A stretch of 64,000 nucleotides of DNA from Platerodrilus igneus (Eukaryota > Arthropoda > Insecta > Coleoptera > Lycidae), in contig JARFIW010001082.1 of NCBI GenBank assembly GCA_036346225.1, positions 2,542,001-2,606,000 on the forward strand. The letters are read 5' to 3'. This document shows, piece by piece, positions 47,725 through 56,150 of this stretch (the first letter of the stretch is position 1; every line of letters starts with the position of its first letter). Below the pieces are notes generated by a model. The model ran no database searches. It saw nothing but the letters and a program-made list of their open reading frames with translations, and was not told the origin of the DNA. The translations under genes were made by a program, and so were the position numbers.

Positions 47725-47766
47725 CCTACTGATGATGACCACATAGTGGTCGAAATACGTATCTAG
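47725..47766 (+). ncRNA. hammerhead-ribozyme-like motif, right copy (canonical core)
   Basis: CTA, CTGATGA (47729-47735), a 6-bp stem II GACCAC-ATA-GTGGTC, GAAA (47752-47755), the self-complementary TACGTA of a minimal stem III, then TATC with predicted cleavage after 47763, and TAG pairing with the 5' CTA as stem I. All invariant hammerhead core bases are present. Penelope-like elements are known to carry minimal hammerheads of this type in their terminal repeats. The function is inferred from sequence only. Confidence 0.7.
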
Positions 47767-48469
47767 TAATTTAAATATTTTTTGTGGTTAAGGGTTTTTA
47801 TTTAATTTAAATCGTGCCACAGTGTTCCTATAGATTATTAGGATTATGAAAATCGAACCTGTAAAATTCAAAAATGACGTAAGCACTTTAAGGAAGAATT
47901 ACAATCTAATCACTTCAGCTATGCGTGCTCTTGAAATCTTAGAAATATCTAGTTCTCAGTATAACATAATCGTAAAGTCGACTCTCATTAAGTCGTTGCC
48001 AACGGAATTGCGCTTAGGATTCTATCGACAAATGAAAATGAAAGCATCCAATCATCTAGAAATTACTACGAATAATTTAGAAAGTTCATCAAGGTCAGAG
48101 GAAGATGCAGATCGCCAGGTAAAGGATTTGTTGCAGTTTCTTAAAACGAACTCGAGTCGTTGGAACAAGCTTTAAAACCGGATGCAGATTGTAAAGAAAA
48201 GATGCTCCCAACAGAAAAGAGAACGCATTACAAAGGAACTGCGTCTAGTTTATTAGTCACTCCGAACAAACGTCTTGAATGCTGTGCTTTCTGCAAGAAA
48301 GACCATAAAACCGAAATGTGTGACGCAGATGTACCTTTTTGCAAGGAAGAGAGTAATTCTAAAAGCAGCAGACAATTGTTACCGTTGTACGAGAAATAAC
48401 CATAGTGCTAAATATTGTAAAAATAGATTCTTAAGATATAAAGAATGCTGAGGTAGGCACGCAACAACA

Positions 48470-49393
48470 ATGTGCAACCCTAACTTTAAGCCAAGTAAAG
48501 ATAGACACAACGCTGAGACAACAGGTATTACAGTGAAATTAACGAAAGGCGAGAGTTCAATGAACACTTCGGTGCCGTCGGTGTCCAGTTTGATGACAAA
48601 CATAAACAAAAATGTGCTATTGCAAACGGTTTGTGTTTATGCCTTTGGCGAAAATTCAAAGAAGTTAATTAGATTAGTAATGGACGGGGGTAGTCCACTT
48701 TCATTTATTAAGGAGAATCTATCAAGGGTATTAAATTTACCTATTGTTGGACAACATAGGGTTCGTATTGCCGCGTTTGGAAATAGTTCATCAATACCGT
48801 CTAAACTTTACAACCGCGTTTTAATTAATTTGAAGGGACAATATACAGATGAAATTTTAACGATTGAGGCTGTGGAAGTTCCAGAAATTTGCATGGATAA
48901 TTTACATATACCTAAAGAAAGCGTGGTAGAGTATCAAAACTTGCAGCTTGCTGACAATATCCCGTTTAATATAGATCGAGCGTTAATTGTTGATGGAATT
49001 AGTATACTTATAGGGGCAGACAATTACTGGGCAGTAGTGACAGGAAAAAATATTTGTCTTAACAAAGGTTTAGTAGCAGTGGACACGAAATTTGGTTATG
49101 CTTTGCATGGTCCCATACCAGATGATGCTACAACAATAGGAGTAAATCTGCAGACAGTGTTACATGCGACAGTTATAAAGACAGAAGCCGAGATCGAAAA
49201 TATGTGGGATTTGGAAACAATAGGTATAACCAAAGAAGCAGACGACGATAAGAGATTTTTCGATAATTTTTTGAAAAATAATGTTCATAAATGTGATGGT
49301 CGATATTTAGTAGCGTTGCCGTGGAAGAATGCGGATGCAGTGATTGAAGATGATAATTTAATTAGCGCGCGAGTTCGTGCTCAGAGACTATAG
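48470..49393 (+). CDS. BEL/Pao protease region (DUF1758-like)
   Basis: An open frame of 307 codons. The retropepsin-like domain lies at residues 50-230. LIRLVMDGGSPLSFI (66-80) aligns with the LDSGS catalytic loop, with the central Ser changed to Gly (Asp72 kept). LSRVLNLPIV, VPEICMDNLHIP and IDRALIVDGISILIGADNYW follow in family order, then GYALHGPIP and the start of the RT spacer (ENMWDLETIGI, FFDNFLKN). It ends at a TAG at 49391-49393, where the polyprotein normally continues into the RT. Confidence 0.75.
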   Translation: MCNPNFKPSKDRHNAETTGITVKLTKGESSMNTSVPSVSSLMTNINKNVLLQTVCVYAFGENSKKLIRLVMDGGSPLSFIKENLSRVLNLPIVGQHRVRIAAFGNSSSIPSKLYNRVLINLKGQYTDEILTIEAVEVPEICMDNLHIPKESVVEYQNLQLADNIPFNIDRALIVDGISILIGADNYWAVVTGKNICLNKGLVAVDTKFGYALHGPIPDDATTIGVNLQTVLHATVIKTEAEIENMWDLETIGITKEADDDKRFFDNFLKNNVHKCDGRYLVALPWKNADAVIEDDNLISARVRAQRL

Positions 49394-49447
49394 TTTAAAT
49401 TAACCAATATTAACAAAATACGTGAATATAACGCTGCTATCAAAGGA

Positions 49448-50611
49448 ATGTTGGATAATAATTATGTCGAGTTAATTTCCCGCGGCGATGCTGAAACAAC
49501 AAATGGCGATTGTGTTTTCTACATGCCGCACGGGCCTGTTTTTAGAGAAGATAAACAAACAACGCGTTTACGAGTGGTTTTCGATGCCTCTTCACATGCC
49601 CCGAAACAAAAATCGTTGAATGACTTATTAGAAAAAGAGCCTAATTTAAGTCCAGATTTAATAAAGATTTTGCTTAATTTTCGTGTAGGCGAGATCGAAA
49701 TTACGGCTGACATCGAGAAAGCATTTTTACAAATTTATTTACATTCCGACGATAAAGACGCACATCGATTCTTATGGTACAATAACGACAATGAACTGGA
49801 AACGTACCGTATGAATAGAGTAACATTCGGAGTTACATGTAGCCCATTTCTTTTAAATTCCGTGATACGAACACATTTAATCAATAATCGAAAACAAAAC
49901 CCTGAATTTATTGAAATTTTAGGAAAGGGATTTCATGTAGACGATCTAGTGGTCAGTGTAAACAATCAAAATGTTGCAGAACATTTAAAAGACTTTTCAA
50001 GTAAGCTTTTTCAAGGAACCTCCATGAATTTACGCAAATGGACGATTAACGATTTCGAAGTAAACAGCAAGGTTGAATCGCAAAATGCACAAAGTCAAAA
50101 GGTGTTAGGAATTAACTGGTGCAATCAGAACGATAGAATTAAAATCGCAAAGGTAGTGTGTTGGACAGATTCTCTGATCGCGTTGCATTGGATTAAAGGC
50201 GATGCGTCAAAGTGGAAACCATATGTGGCTAACCGTGTTAAAGAAATTCAGACCATATCGAAAGATATAACATGGAGACATTGTCCGGGTCGCGAGAACC
50301 CTGCGGACTTATTAACCCGCGGAATAAGTTCAAGTACTTTAATAAATTCTGAAACTTGGTTACACGGTCCTAGGTGGTTGCTAGAAAGTGAACAAACGTG
50401 GCCAGATAATACGATAGAGAAATCTACGTCAACGATAGATATAGTATCGAAAATGTCTTTACTAATTAACGACACTATAAAACGTAGCAATCAATTTATA
50501 GATTCCTCCAGATACAGTGATTTTGATCGTTTAGTGCGGATAATGGCGTATGTTTTACGACACTTTATGAATTACGTAAACGATTTTGGATTGTACGAGG
50601 ACGGCAATTAA
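49448..50611 (+). CDS. BEL/Pao RT joined to RNase H by internal deletion
   Basis: 387 codons. RT motifs: YMPHGPVFREDKQTTRLRVV, VVFDASSHA, ITADIEKAFLQIYLH, GVTCSPFLLNSVI and GFHVDDLVV (residues 161-169, catalytic Asp165-166). VLGINWCNQND follows at ~220, then an abrupt join to VCWTDSLIALHWIKGD, WRHCPGRENPADLLTRG, the RNase H-like end. About 200 residues typical of the Peptidase_A17/RT thumb region are missing at the join (~50155), without breaking the frame. Confidence 0.8.
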   Translation: MLDNNYVELISRGDAETTNGDCVFYMPHGPVFREDKQTTRLRVVFDASSHAPKQKSLNDLLEKEPNLSPDLIKILLNFRVGEIEITADIEKAFLQIYLHSDDKDAHRFLWYNNDNELETYRMNRVTFGVTCSPFLLNSVIRTHLINNRKQNPEFIEILGKGFHVDDLVVSVNNQNVAEHLKDFSSKLFQGTSMNLRKWTINDFEVNSKVESQNAQSQKVLGINWCNQNDRIKIAKVVCWTDSLIALHWIKGDASKWKPYVANRVKEIQTISKDITWRHCPGRENPADLLTRGISSSTLINSETWLHGPRWLLESEQTWPDNTIEKSTSTIDIVSKMSLLINDTIKRSNQFIDSSRYSDFDRLVRIMAYVLRHFMNYVNDFGLYEDGN

Positions 50612-50724
50612 TAAAGTCCGTTTTAGCAAGATGTGTTATCTATAAACGACTTCGTGGAAAGTCAGGGTCGCATCCTTTCGCGCCGTTACCTAGAGATCGA
50701 ATACAGCAAACAAAGCTCTTTGAA

Positions 50725-51010
50725 GTGACAGGTTTAATCTTCGTCGGACCGTTGTATTTTAAAGATAGTTCTAACTCAAAGTCATGTTATGTGCTTTTAT
50801 TTACCTGCGCTGTTATACGAGCACTTCATCTAGAGATTGTTTTGAAAATGGATGTTGCGTCTACAATCAGTGCATGTAAACGGTTCTTTGCCCGTAGAGG
50901 GATTCCAAAGGTCATTTACTCAGATAACGCTAAAACATTTAAAAAAATATCACGTGAAATATCGACCTTAAAAGAAGTGATAAGCTTAGTTGTACCGCCG
51001 CGCCGGAAGA
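50725..51010 (+). pseudogene. BEL/Pao integrase core, C-terminally truncated
   Basis: GLIFVGPLYFK, CYVLLFTCAVIRALHLEIV and RRGIPKVIYSDNAKTFK represent the integrase catalytic core. The first Asp (VDFVGPL in relatives) is replaced. Sequence stops at VVPPRR, where the 3' LTR begins at 51011, so the catalytic Glu, C-terminal domain and polypurine tract are gone. Confidence 0.75.
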
Positions 51011-51204
51011 TGTGTAAAATATTTCAGGTCTTCTGCGTGCGTCGATGGACCTAAGGGTAGTAGAGGGAGTAAGTAAGGGGTTACTGTAACTTGTTGTTCA
51101 GAGATACAGAGCAACGTAAGAAGCTTTCATGATGTGTAGTCGCTTAGCTTGATTTATATTTAAATAAACCTTTCTTTAAACTTGATGTTGTTTATTGCAT
51201 TACA
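51011..51204 (+). repeat. BEL/Pao 3' LTR, 194 bp
   Basis: Identical to the 5' LTR except four substitutions and a GTT insertion (ACTTGTTGTTCAG versus ACTTGTTCAG). Followed by the TACGT duplication at 51205-51209. Confidence 0.9.
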
Positions 51205-51209
51205 TACGT

Positions 51210-52188
51210 TTTACAAATAAGTTTTCTCATCTGTATTTTTAATATAGTTCACTTTTTGTTTCATGTACATCATACATAATTTCCTTCTCTGTTAACCATT
51301 TCTGCATATCTCTTTTTCCAAGAAGATTTAGGAGTACGTTCTGTTGTCACATTATGGTATGCTGCATTATCTATTACTAAAACTGAATTCATTTCACAAT
51401 TTGGAAGGAATCTCTCTTGTAGCCACTTTACAAAACGACGGTTGTTCATATCATCATAATAATCCCTCGTTTTAAGCCCCGATTTAAACATTAACAAAGC
51501 ATTCGGAGTAAATCCCTTACTACCACCAGAATGAAGAAAATGAGACGTTGACCCTTGGCTACAAGTGTTTTTAAACATTTACTGCTACCATCATCCCAAG
51601 CTAAAGGAACCGTATGTGAGCTATGTAAATATGTTTCGTCACAGTATACAATGTTTCTTCCTTCTTTTCTGTATTGATGTAATTGCCGTAAAAACTCAAC
51701 TCGCTTTTTACAAATGTCAGATTTTTCAATATACACTTTTCGACTATCTTGCATTTGTCCCCAAGAAAACCTAATTTATGTATAAGGCGCCTAAACGATG
51801 ACAATTTTCCAGTAAAATTAACACGATCATCATTTTTTAGTTCCTCAAATATGGCTTTCATGGTAGGTCTTCGCTTATGAATGCTTGCATGATTATTTAC
51901 AGTCGTTCGAACAACTTCTTCTTCAAATTGGTTCACATTAGATTTAGGACTACTCTTGTTAATTTTCTTCCTTGGAGATGCAAATCTGTCACCCTCCGGT
52001 TTGCTTTTCGCTTCCGAAATAATTCGCTTGATTGTCTTTAGTCCAACTCCAGTTGCTGTTGCTACTCGTTCTTGTTAATTATTCATAGGAATGACAGGTA
52101 TTCCATTCTTTTCTTCACTCATAAACTTATACACACTATAAATAATTTCTCTCCCTTGACTGGAAACTGTTTTTTTGCGATTACTCAT
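51210..52188 (-). pseudogene. Tc1-like transposase, N-terminal and central part
   Basis: ATG at 52188 begins MSNRKKTVSSQGREIIYSVY. A helix-turn-helix region follows (VATATGVGLKTIKRIISEA), with a stop after PMNN. NNHASIHKRRPTMKAIFEEL and a frameshift come next. VYCDETYLHSSH (first catalytic Asp) and SVLVIDNAAYHNV (second, IDNA) are intact. It rejoins the C-terminal part at 44206. At least one stop and two frameshifts exist independently of the BEL insertion. Confidence 0.8.
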
Positions 52189-52697
52189 TGTAAAGCAGAA
52201 AGTTTGAGAATAACAAAATAATCTGCAAAACCAAACATTATTCTTCTAATTGAATTAAAAACTGCATGATACTTACAAAAAAAGCTACACTGAGTTGCAG
52301 TAGTTTTGAAAAAAACTGTTTGAAGTTGAATAAAGGTAGAAATCTCATACATAATAATCAAAAACAATAATAACGAACCACAATCTTAAATATACAAATA
52401 AATGACATACGAATTAAAAATCAAGAGCTGGTTGTCAATGCTTTTAGGGTGGACTTTAACGTAAATAACTTCAATTGATGTTCTGCGCAACAGTCCATGA
52501 GATTTTGAAAGACCTATAAAACTAAACCTTTTATTACATGATAGCAAAGATATTGATGCTCTCCCAAATTGATATAAGTCGTTCTCTCATACTGATTGCA
52601 TGTAAAAATGTAATAACACTGAAAGTTCAAAAATATTCATAGTTGTGGCTTGTGTATTCTTTGCTAATTCTCTTAATAAGTACATTTTTTGTTTCAG

Positions 52698-54031
52698 GTA
52701 ACTTGGTAGCATTAACCGCCGGTATATCATTAGGTTGGACATCGCCGGTTATTCCTAAACTTACTAATCCCAACAATTTACAAGAAAATCCTTTTGGAGA
52801 AGCCATTACTGAAGTGCAGGAATCATGGATTGGTTCTTTCCTAGCCGTTGGAGCAATATGCGGACCATTTGTTTCTGGTTATGCCGCTGATAATATTGGA
52901 CGAAAGAAAACCTTAATCTTGTGCGGAGGTATTCCTTCATTGCTGGCGTATCTAATGTTGGCATTAGGACAGCATATAACATTATATTATGTTGGGAGGT
53001 TTCTTTCAGGTTTTACTGTAGGCTCAGTATTTACAGTTCTCCCAAATTTTAACAGCGAAATAGCAGAAGATTCAAATCGCGGCGCTGTAGCATCATCCAT
53101 TAATGTTTTTGCTATTTCTGGACCATTATTTGCATATGCTATAGGCCCTTTTATGTCTATCAAATGGTTCAGCATAACATGTGCTACTATTCCCGCCATA
53201 TTTATCGTTGCCTTTTTTTTGTTTGTACCAGAAAGTCCATATTATTTACTATCACGTAACGATTTTGCGGGCGCAGTAAAATCATTAAAAACATTTCGTT
53301 CTGCAAGTGAGAGTGCAGTTAAAACAGAACTTGCCTTTATGAAGCTGAGTATAGAGGAATCTGCAAATAATAAAGCTTCAATTAAAGAAATGTTCAAATC
53401 AAAAAGTATTTGTAAAGCTTTAACTATATCTCTCACGTTGGTAGCATTACAACAACTCTCCGGTATTATTATTATACTATTTTATACTCAAAATATTTTT
53501 GAAGCTACTGGAAGTAGCATTTCTTCAGAAATATCCCCAATTATAGTAGGCTCTGCACAAGTACTCGCAAGTTTTGCTACTCCATTATTTGTAGATAAAA
53601 TGGGCAGAAAATTCTTATTACTTGTATCTGCTATTGGGATGATAATATCCGAAGTTCCACTTGGAGTATATTTTTATTTAAAGAACAATGGAAAAGACCT
53701 TGATGCAATTTTTTGGTTACCTATTGCATGCTTAATCTTGTACGTAGTTACATATAATATTGGATTTGGTCCACTACCTTGGACTGTAATGGCTGAAATA
53801 TTTCCACCTAATGTTAAAGCAATAGCCTCGACAGCAACATGTTCGTTCTGCTGGATAGGAGGTCTCATTATTACACAAGGTTTCCCCAGCGTCAGCAGCG
53901 TTATAGGTATGGCAGGATCATTTTGGTTATTTTCTGGATTTTGTGGCCTTGCAATAGTGTTTGTGTCTACGTATGTAATAGAAACTAAAGGCAAAAGTTT
54001 TGCACATATTCAAGAAGCATTAGCAAAATAG
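52698..54031 (+). CDS. Tret1-like trehalose/sugar transporter, exon 2
   Basis: 444 codons plus a TAG stop (54029-54031). After joining with exon 1 the protein is 469 residues, the usual length. It is an MFS sugar porter with 12 predicted membrane helices in the plasma membrane, moving trehalose or other sugars down gradient. Signatures (spliced numbering): GYAADNIGRKK after helix 2 (86-96), PESPYYLL after helix 6 (~203), QQLSG in helix 7 (277), DKMGRK between helices 8 and 9, GPLPWTVMAEIFP in helix 10, and IETKGKSF after helix 12 (~454). No break or missing motif was seen. The acceptor is TTTGTTTCAG. A polyA signal AATAAA lies at 54149. Close relatives include many transporter paralogues, so the substrate is inferred. 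Confidence 0.9.
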
Positions 54032-54148
54032 ACATTTGTTTTATAGGCTTTATTGAAAATAACGTTAATGGCGTATCTAGAATTAAGAAATATGTTAGTG
54101 TATAAGGAATATTTATAAAATGGTTAGGTTGTATTTTAGATCTGTAGT

Positions 54149-54154
54149 AATAAA
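54149..54154 (+). promoter_or_regulatory. polyadenylation signal of the transporter
   Basis: AATAAA 118 bp after the stop codon. Confidence 0.5.
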
Positions 54155-55550
54155 AATTAAGGCGTTAGTCGAAATTATAATTGTTACAGTAATTTTATTC
54201 TATAATTTAATAATTTGTAACAAAGAAAAGTCAAAGGAAGATGGATAAAAAAAGGAAGAGAAATTTCCAATTGTTTCTCTTGATGTAAATCTCTGCGATA
54301 CTGTTATCATTAATAAACAAGAAAAAAAGGTCTTTAAAATGATCGAGGCAGTCCGTGGCAAATTAAAATTATTTTGGAGTTTTGAGGAAAGAAAAAATTA
54401 ATAAATAATGTTACCAAGAGGTAGTCTTGGAAAATATTTTTAAGTTTCATTTTCGACTGCAAGAAGCCGTAATCGCCATTCTAAACGGGAAAATTCAGTA
54501 TTTATTTAGTAATTCCTAGCGCAATGTATCACTCTTAAAACGAGAATGAATCGTTTATTTAATTTCGCACAATTTTTACATTCAACCTTTTTTATAAACC
54601 GCACGTCGTGGATATGCAATAACGTATCCTGAAAAAAGCGTTTTACCGGAATGATATTTACACGATTTTCTAAATGTCCAAAAGACAGTGCCAATGTGAA
54701 TCCGACTCCAGAACACACTAGAAAATATCCCGTTAAAAATGAAAATAATGTGGTGAATATACAACTCATTATAATATAATGAACCGCTAGTAACAATTCA
54801 AACTATCTCTACACTAATGCAGTATACTGATACCCAGGAGAAAGCGTTGAACAGAATTGTTATGATATGAAAAATTCTTTAAGATTTAAGCTTAAATATG
54901 TAACAATAGCTGATCTGTTCACAACATCATCATTGAATGTTTTACTCTATCCAGCCTGGTTTCATATACTCCCCTCATGAAATTCTCCTCGATAACATTT
55001 CTGCTGCTGTTATATAAAAGCTTTATAGACCATTCGCTTTAACTTTGGGAAGACGTCACAGCTGGATAAAATACTACATTGTTAATGTTAATTTGCAACG
55101 TTCAAATGTACGCTGATAAATATTTTTATTGGATTTAGGATTCTTTTTAAATATTTCCGCACTTCTGCTTCAATATTCTGCATAAATACATGGTATAGGA
55201 GACGCCACTGATCACGCTTTATGGTTTAGTGAATCGATTTGTTCCGTGAAAGTCATCCTAATACAATTGAAACAAGTACTAATTCAACACTCTATAGAAT
55301 GTTATTAGTGCATTTAGTTTAAGTCAATGTACCTCAATTTACCTTTATTGTTTGATATAAAACTGCAAATGTACTCGGTTATCCGTGCTTTGTGAAATAA
55401 TATGCTCGCTTTATTTATGAGTAGTAATATAAATTTGCATAGTATACATTTTCTACAGGTGTGGCTAACAAAAGCAATTGTACTCGATTTTGGCGGTTTC
55501 TTTTATCTATTTACGCATTACAAAGACTTTAGATGTGTCCTTTGACACGT
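54155..55550. other. intergenic; one unrecognised hydrophobic ORF
   Basis: A minus frame at 54506-54796 (96 codons) contains FTTLFSFLTGYFLVCSGVGF, a possible membrane helix, and a Cys pair (CKNC). I cannot assign it and it may be chance. Nothing else was recognised. Confidence 0.35.
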
Positions 55551-55564
55551 GGTATTCTAATATT

Positions 55565-55750
55565 GAATCTCGACACGATCCTCTTGAAAAATGTTAGGCC
55601 AGCATTTTTCACAAAAATACGCCTTCATTCGGATGAGAGGTAAACTGGAGGTCCCGTGTGTGAGTGATGTCACTCACGTTAAAGATAAAAAAAACTCACT
55701 TCCTGGCCAATATAGTACCTTCGAGTGAAGCATTGGAAAATCACATGTAG
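55565..55750 (+). mobile_element. 5'-truncated SINE with 14-bp target duplication
   Basis: It lacks most of the tRNA head (begins at the B-box end, TCTCGACACGATCC). The body and tail are as in other copies (CCAATATAGTACCTTCGAGT). Flanked by GGTATTCTAATATT at 55551-55564 and 55751-55764. Confidence 0.85.
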
Positions 55751-55997
55751 GGTATTCTAATATTTCAATCGATTATCTGATCGTTTCCAGAACTGGGCTT
55801 ACTTTGATTCCGCTTTTTATTCCAAGATGTATTGTCTGCTTTCCTGATGCTGTTAATTTGAGAGCAATGCACGCTTTCTTAGATAAGTTTATATCCCCTG
55901 TGCATTGGTAAGTTCCGTACAAGCTTATTAATACTATTAGAGTTCTCTTTCTCTACTCTTCTACGTATTCCAAACTGTATTTTTTACGGAGACCCAA

Positions 55998-56150
55998 ATG
56001 TCCTTTGCGTAGGTCACTGGTGCAGTGATGGTCGTAACATTTACGATACTGGCCACTGCGGTGACGATCCACCCGATGAACGAGATCGAGATGTTTACTG
56101 GTTCCCTGCACTCCTTCAAGTGCGAGATAAGTATCTCGGCACCTGAAGGT
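55998..56150 (+). CDS. orphan exon of an unidentified gene (membrane segment)
   Basis: A markedly GC-rich, 153-bp block stands out in AT-rich DNA. It is bounded by a pyrimidine-rich acceptor (..CCTTTGCGTAG|GTC, AG at 55996-55997) and a good donor (GAAG|GTATGT). The frame reads VTGAVMVVTFTILATAVTIH, then PMNEIEMFTGSLHSFKCEIS and ISAPEG, with strong codon bias toward G/C-ending codons. The first 20 residues look like a membrane helix followed by an extracellular or lumenal loop with one Cys. I do not recognise the protein. The minus-strand frame over the same block lacks a matching donor. Confidence 0.5.

Larger units (their letters stand above)
45159..47838. mobile_element. head-to-head (palindromic) Penelope-like element
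   Basis: Two copies of a Penelope-like retroelement are joined tail-out. The left copy (45159-46885) reads on the minus strand and the right copy (46893-47838) on the plus strand, with a 7-bp centre at 46886-46892. Each outer end has the same tail, including a hammerhead-like motif and CCTTAACCA / GGTTAAGG. The left copy holds YVDD reverse transcriptase and GIY-YIG endonuclease. The right copy lacks ~0.8 kb between the RT (ITFIANLF equivalent) and the end of the endonuclease (KHIFETSHP), joined near 47276. The 15-bp duplication shows it entered as one event or became palindromic in place. Confidence 0.85.
44523..48470 (+). pseudogene. BEL/Pao gag (DUF1759-like and zinc knuckles), split by Penelope element
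   Basis: The N-terminal coiled region (44523-45038: LENSFNVEDIYTAISKLKLA, then LQRVQLAKYDGTAKD) shifts frame near 44940. It continues FWEQFRSMVHDNQQLTNGDR, YLRMFVTGRAAEAIEGF and YIDRIMKI up to the insert at 45159. After the insert the gag resumes at 47846 with MKIEPVKF, NLITSAMRALEILE and LIKSLPTELRLGFYR. Zinc knuckles follow: CAFCKKDHKTEMC (~48290), then CYRCTRNNHSAKYC in another frame and a stop-containing third one ending GRHATTMC. Frameshifts near 48165 and 48390 break it further. Confidence 0.75.
44212..51204 (+). mobile_element. BEL/Pao LTR retrotransposon
   Basis: It has a 5' LTR (44212-44402), gag, protease, RT, RNase H and a truncated integrase, and a 3' LTR (51011-51204), with a 5-bp TACGT duplication. 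The LTRs differ by four substitutions and one 3-bp indel, so the insertion is recent compared with the surrounding relics. Internal losses (part of RT/RNase H spacer, the integrase C-terminus and polypurine tract, several stops) and a Penelope-like insertion in gag (45159-47838) make it non-autonomous. Confidence 0.9.
42370..52516 (-). mobile_element. Tc1-like DDE transposon hosting a BEL/Pao insertion
   Basis: The ends are inverted: TAGGTCTTTCAAAATCTCAT at 42370 and its reverse complement ending 52516, each flanked by TA (42368-42369, 52517-52518). Without the 7-kb insert the element is ~3.15 kb. The transposase lies on the minus strand at the right; about 1.48 kb at the left is non-coding. 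The right end is only 181 bp before the transporter's exon-2 acceptor. Confidence 0.8.
25476..52697 (+). other. 27.2-kb intron of the transporter gene, packed with transposons
   Basis: It is bounded by GTAAGT at 25476 and TTTGTTTCAG ending at 52697. It contains relics of two hAT, two gypsy, one mariner-like, one LINE and one nested Tc1-like/BEL/Penelope stack, with inserts on both strands. No further host exon was recognised inside it. Confidence 0.7.

Noticed and set aside
47500..47838. CRISPR-like or satellite reading of the repeated GAGGATATTCTCCTC segments
   Set aside because: They are paired parts of the Penelope-like terminal region, present as mirror copies at 45290-45380, not an array.
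52643..52697. start of the transporter at 52643 (MWLVYSLLILLISTFF...)
   Set aside because: This is the intron's pyrimidine-rich end read as protein; the acceptor TTTGTTTCAG and exon 1 at 25400 explain the gene better.
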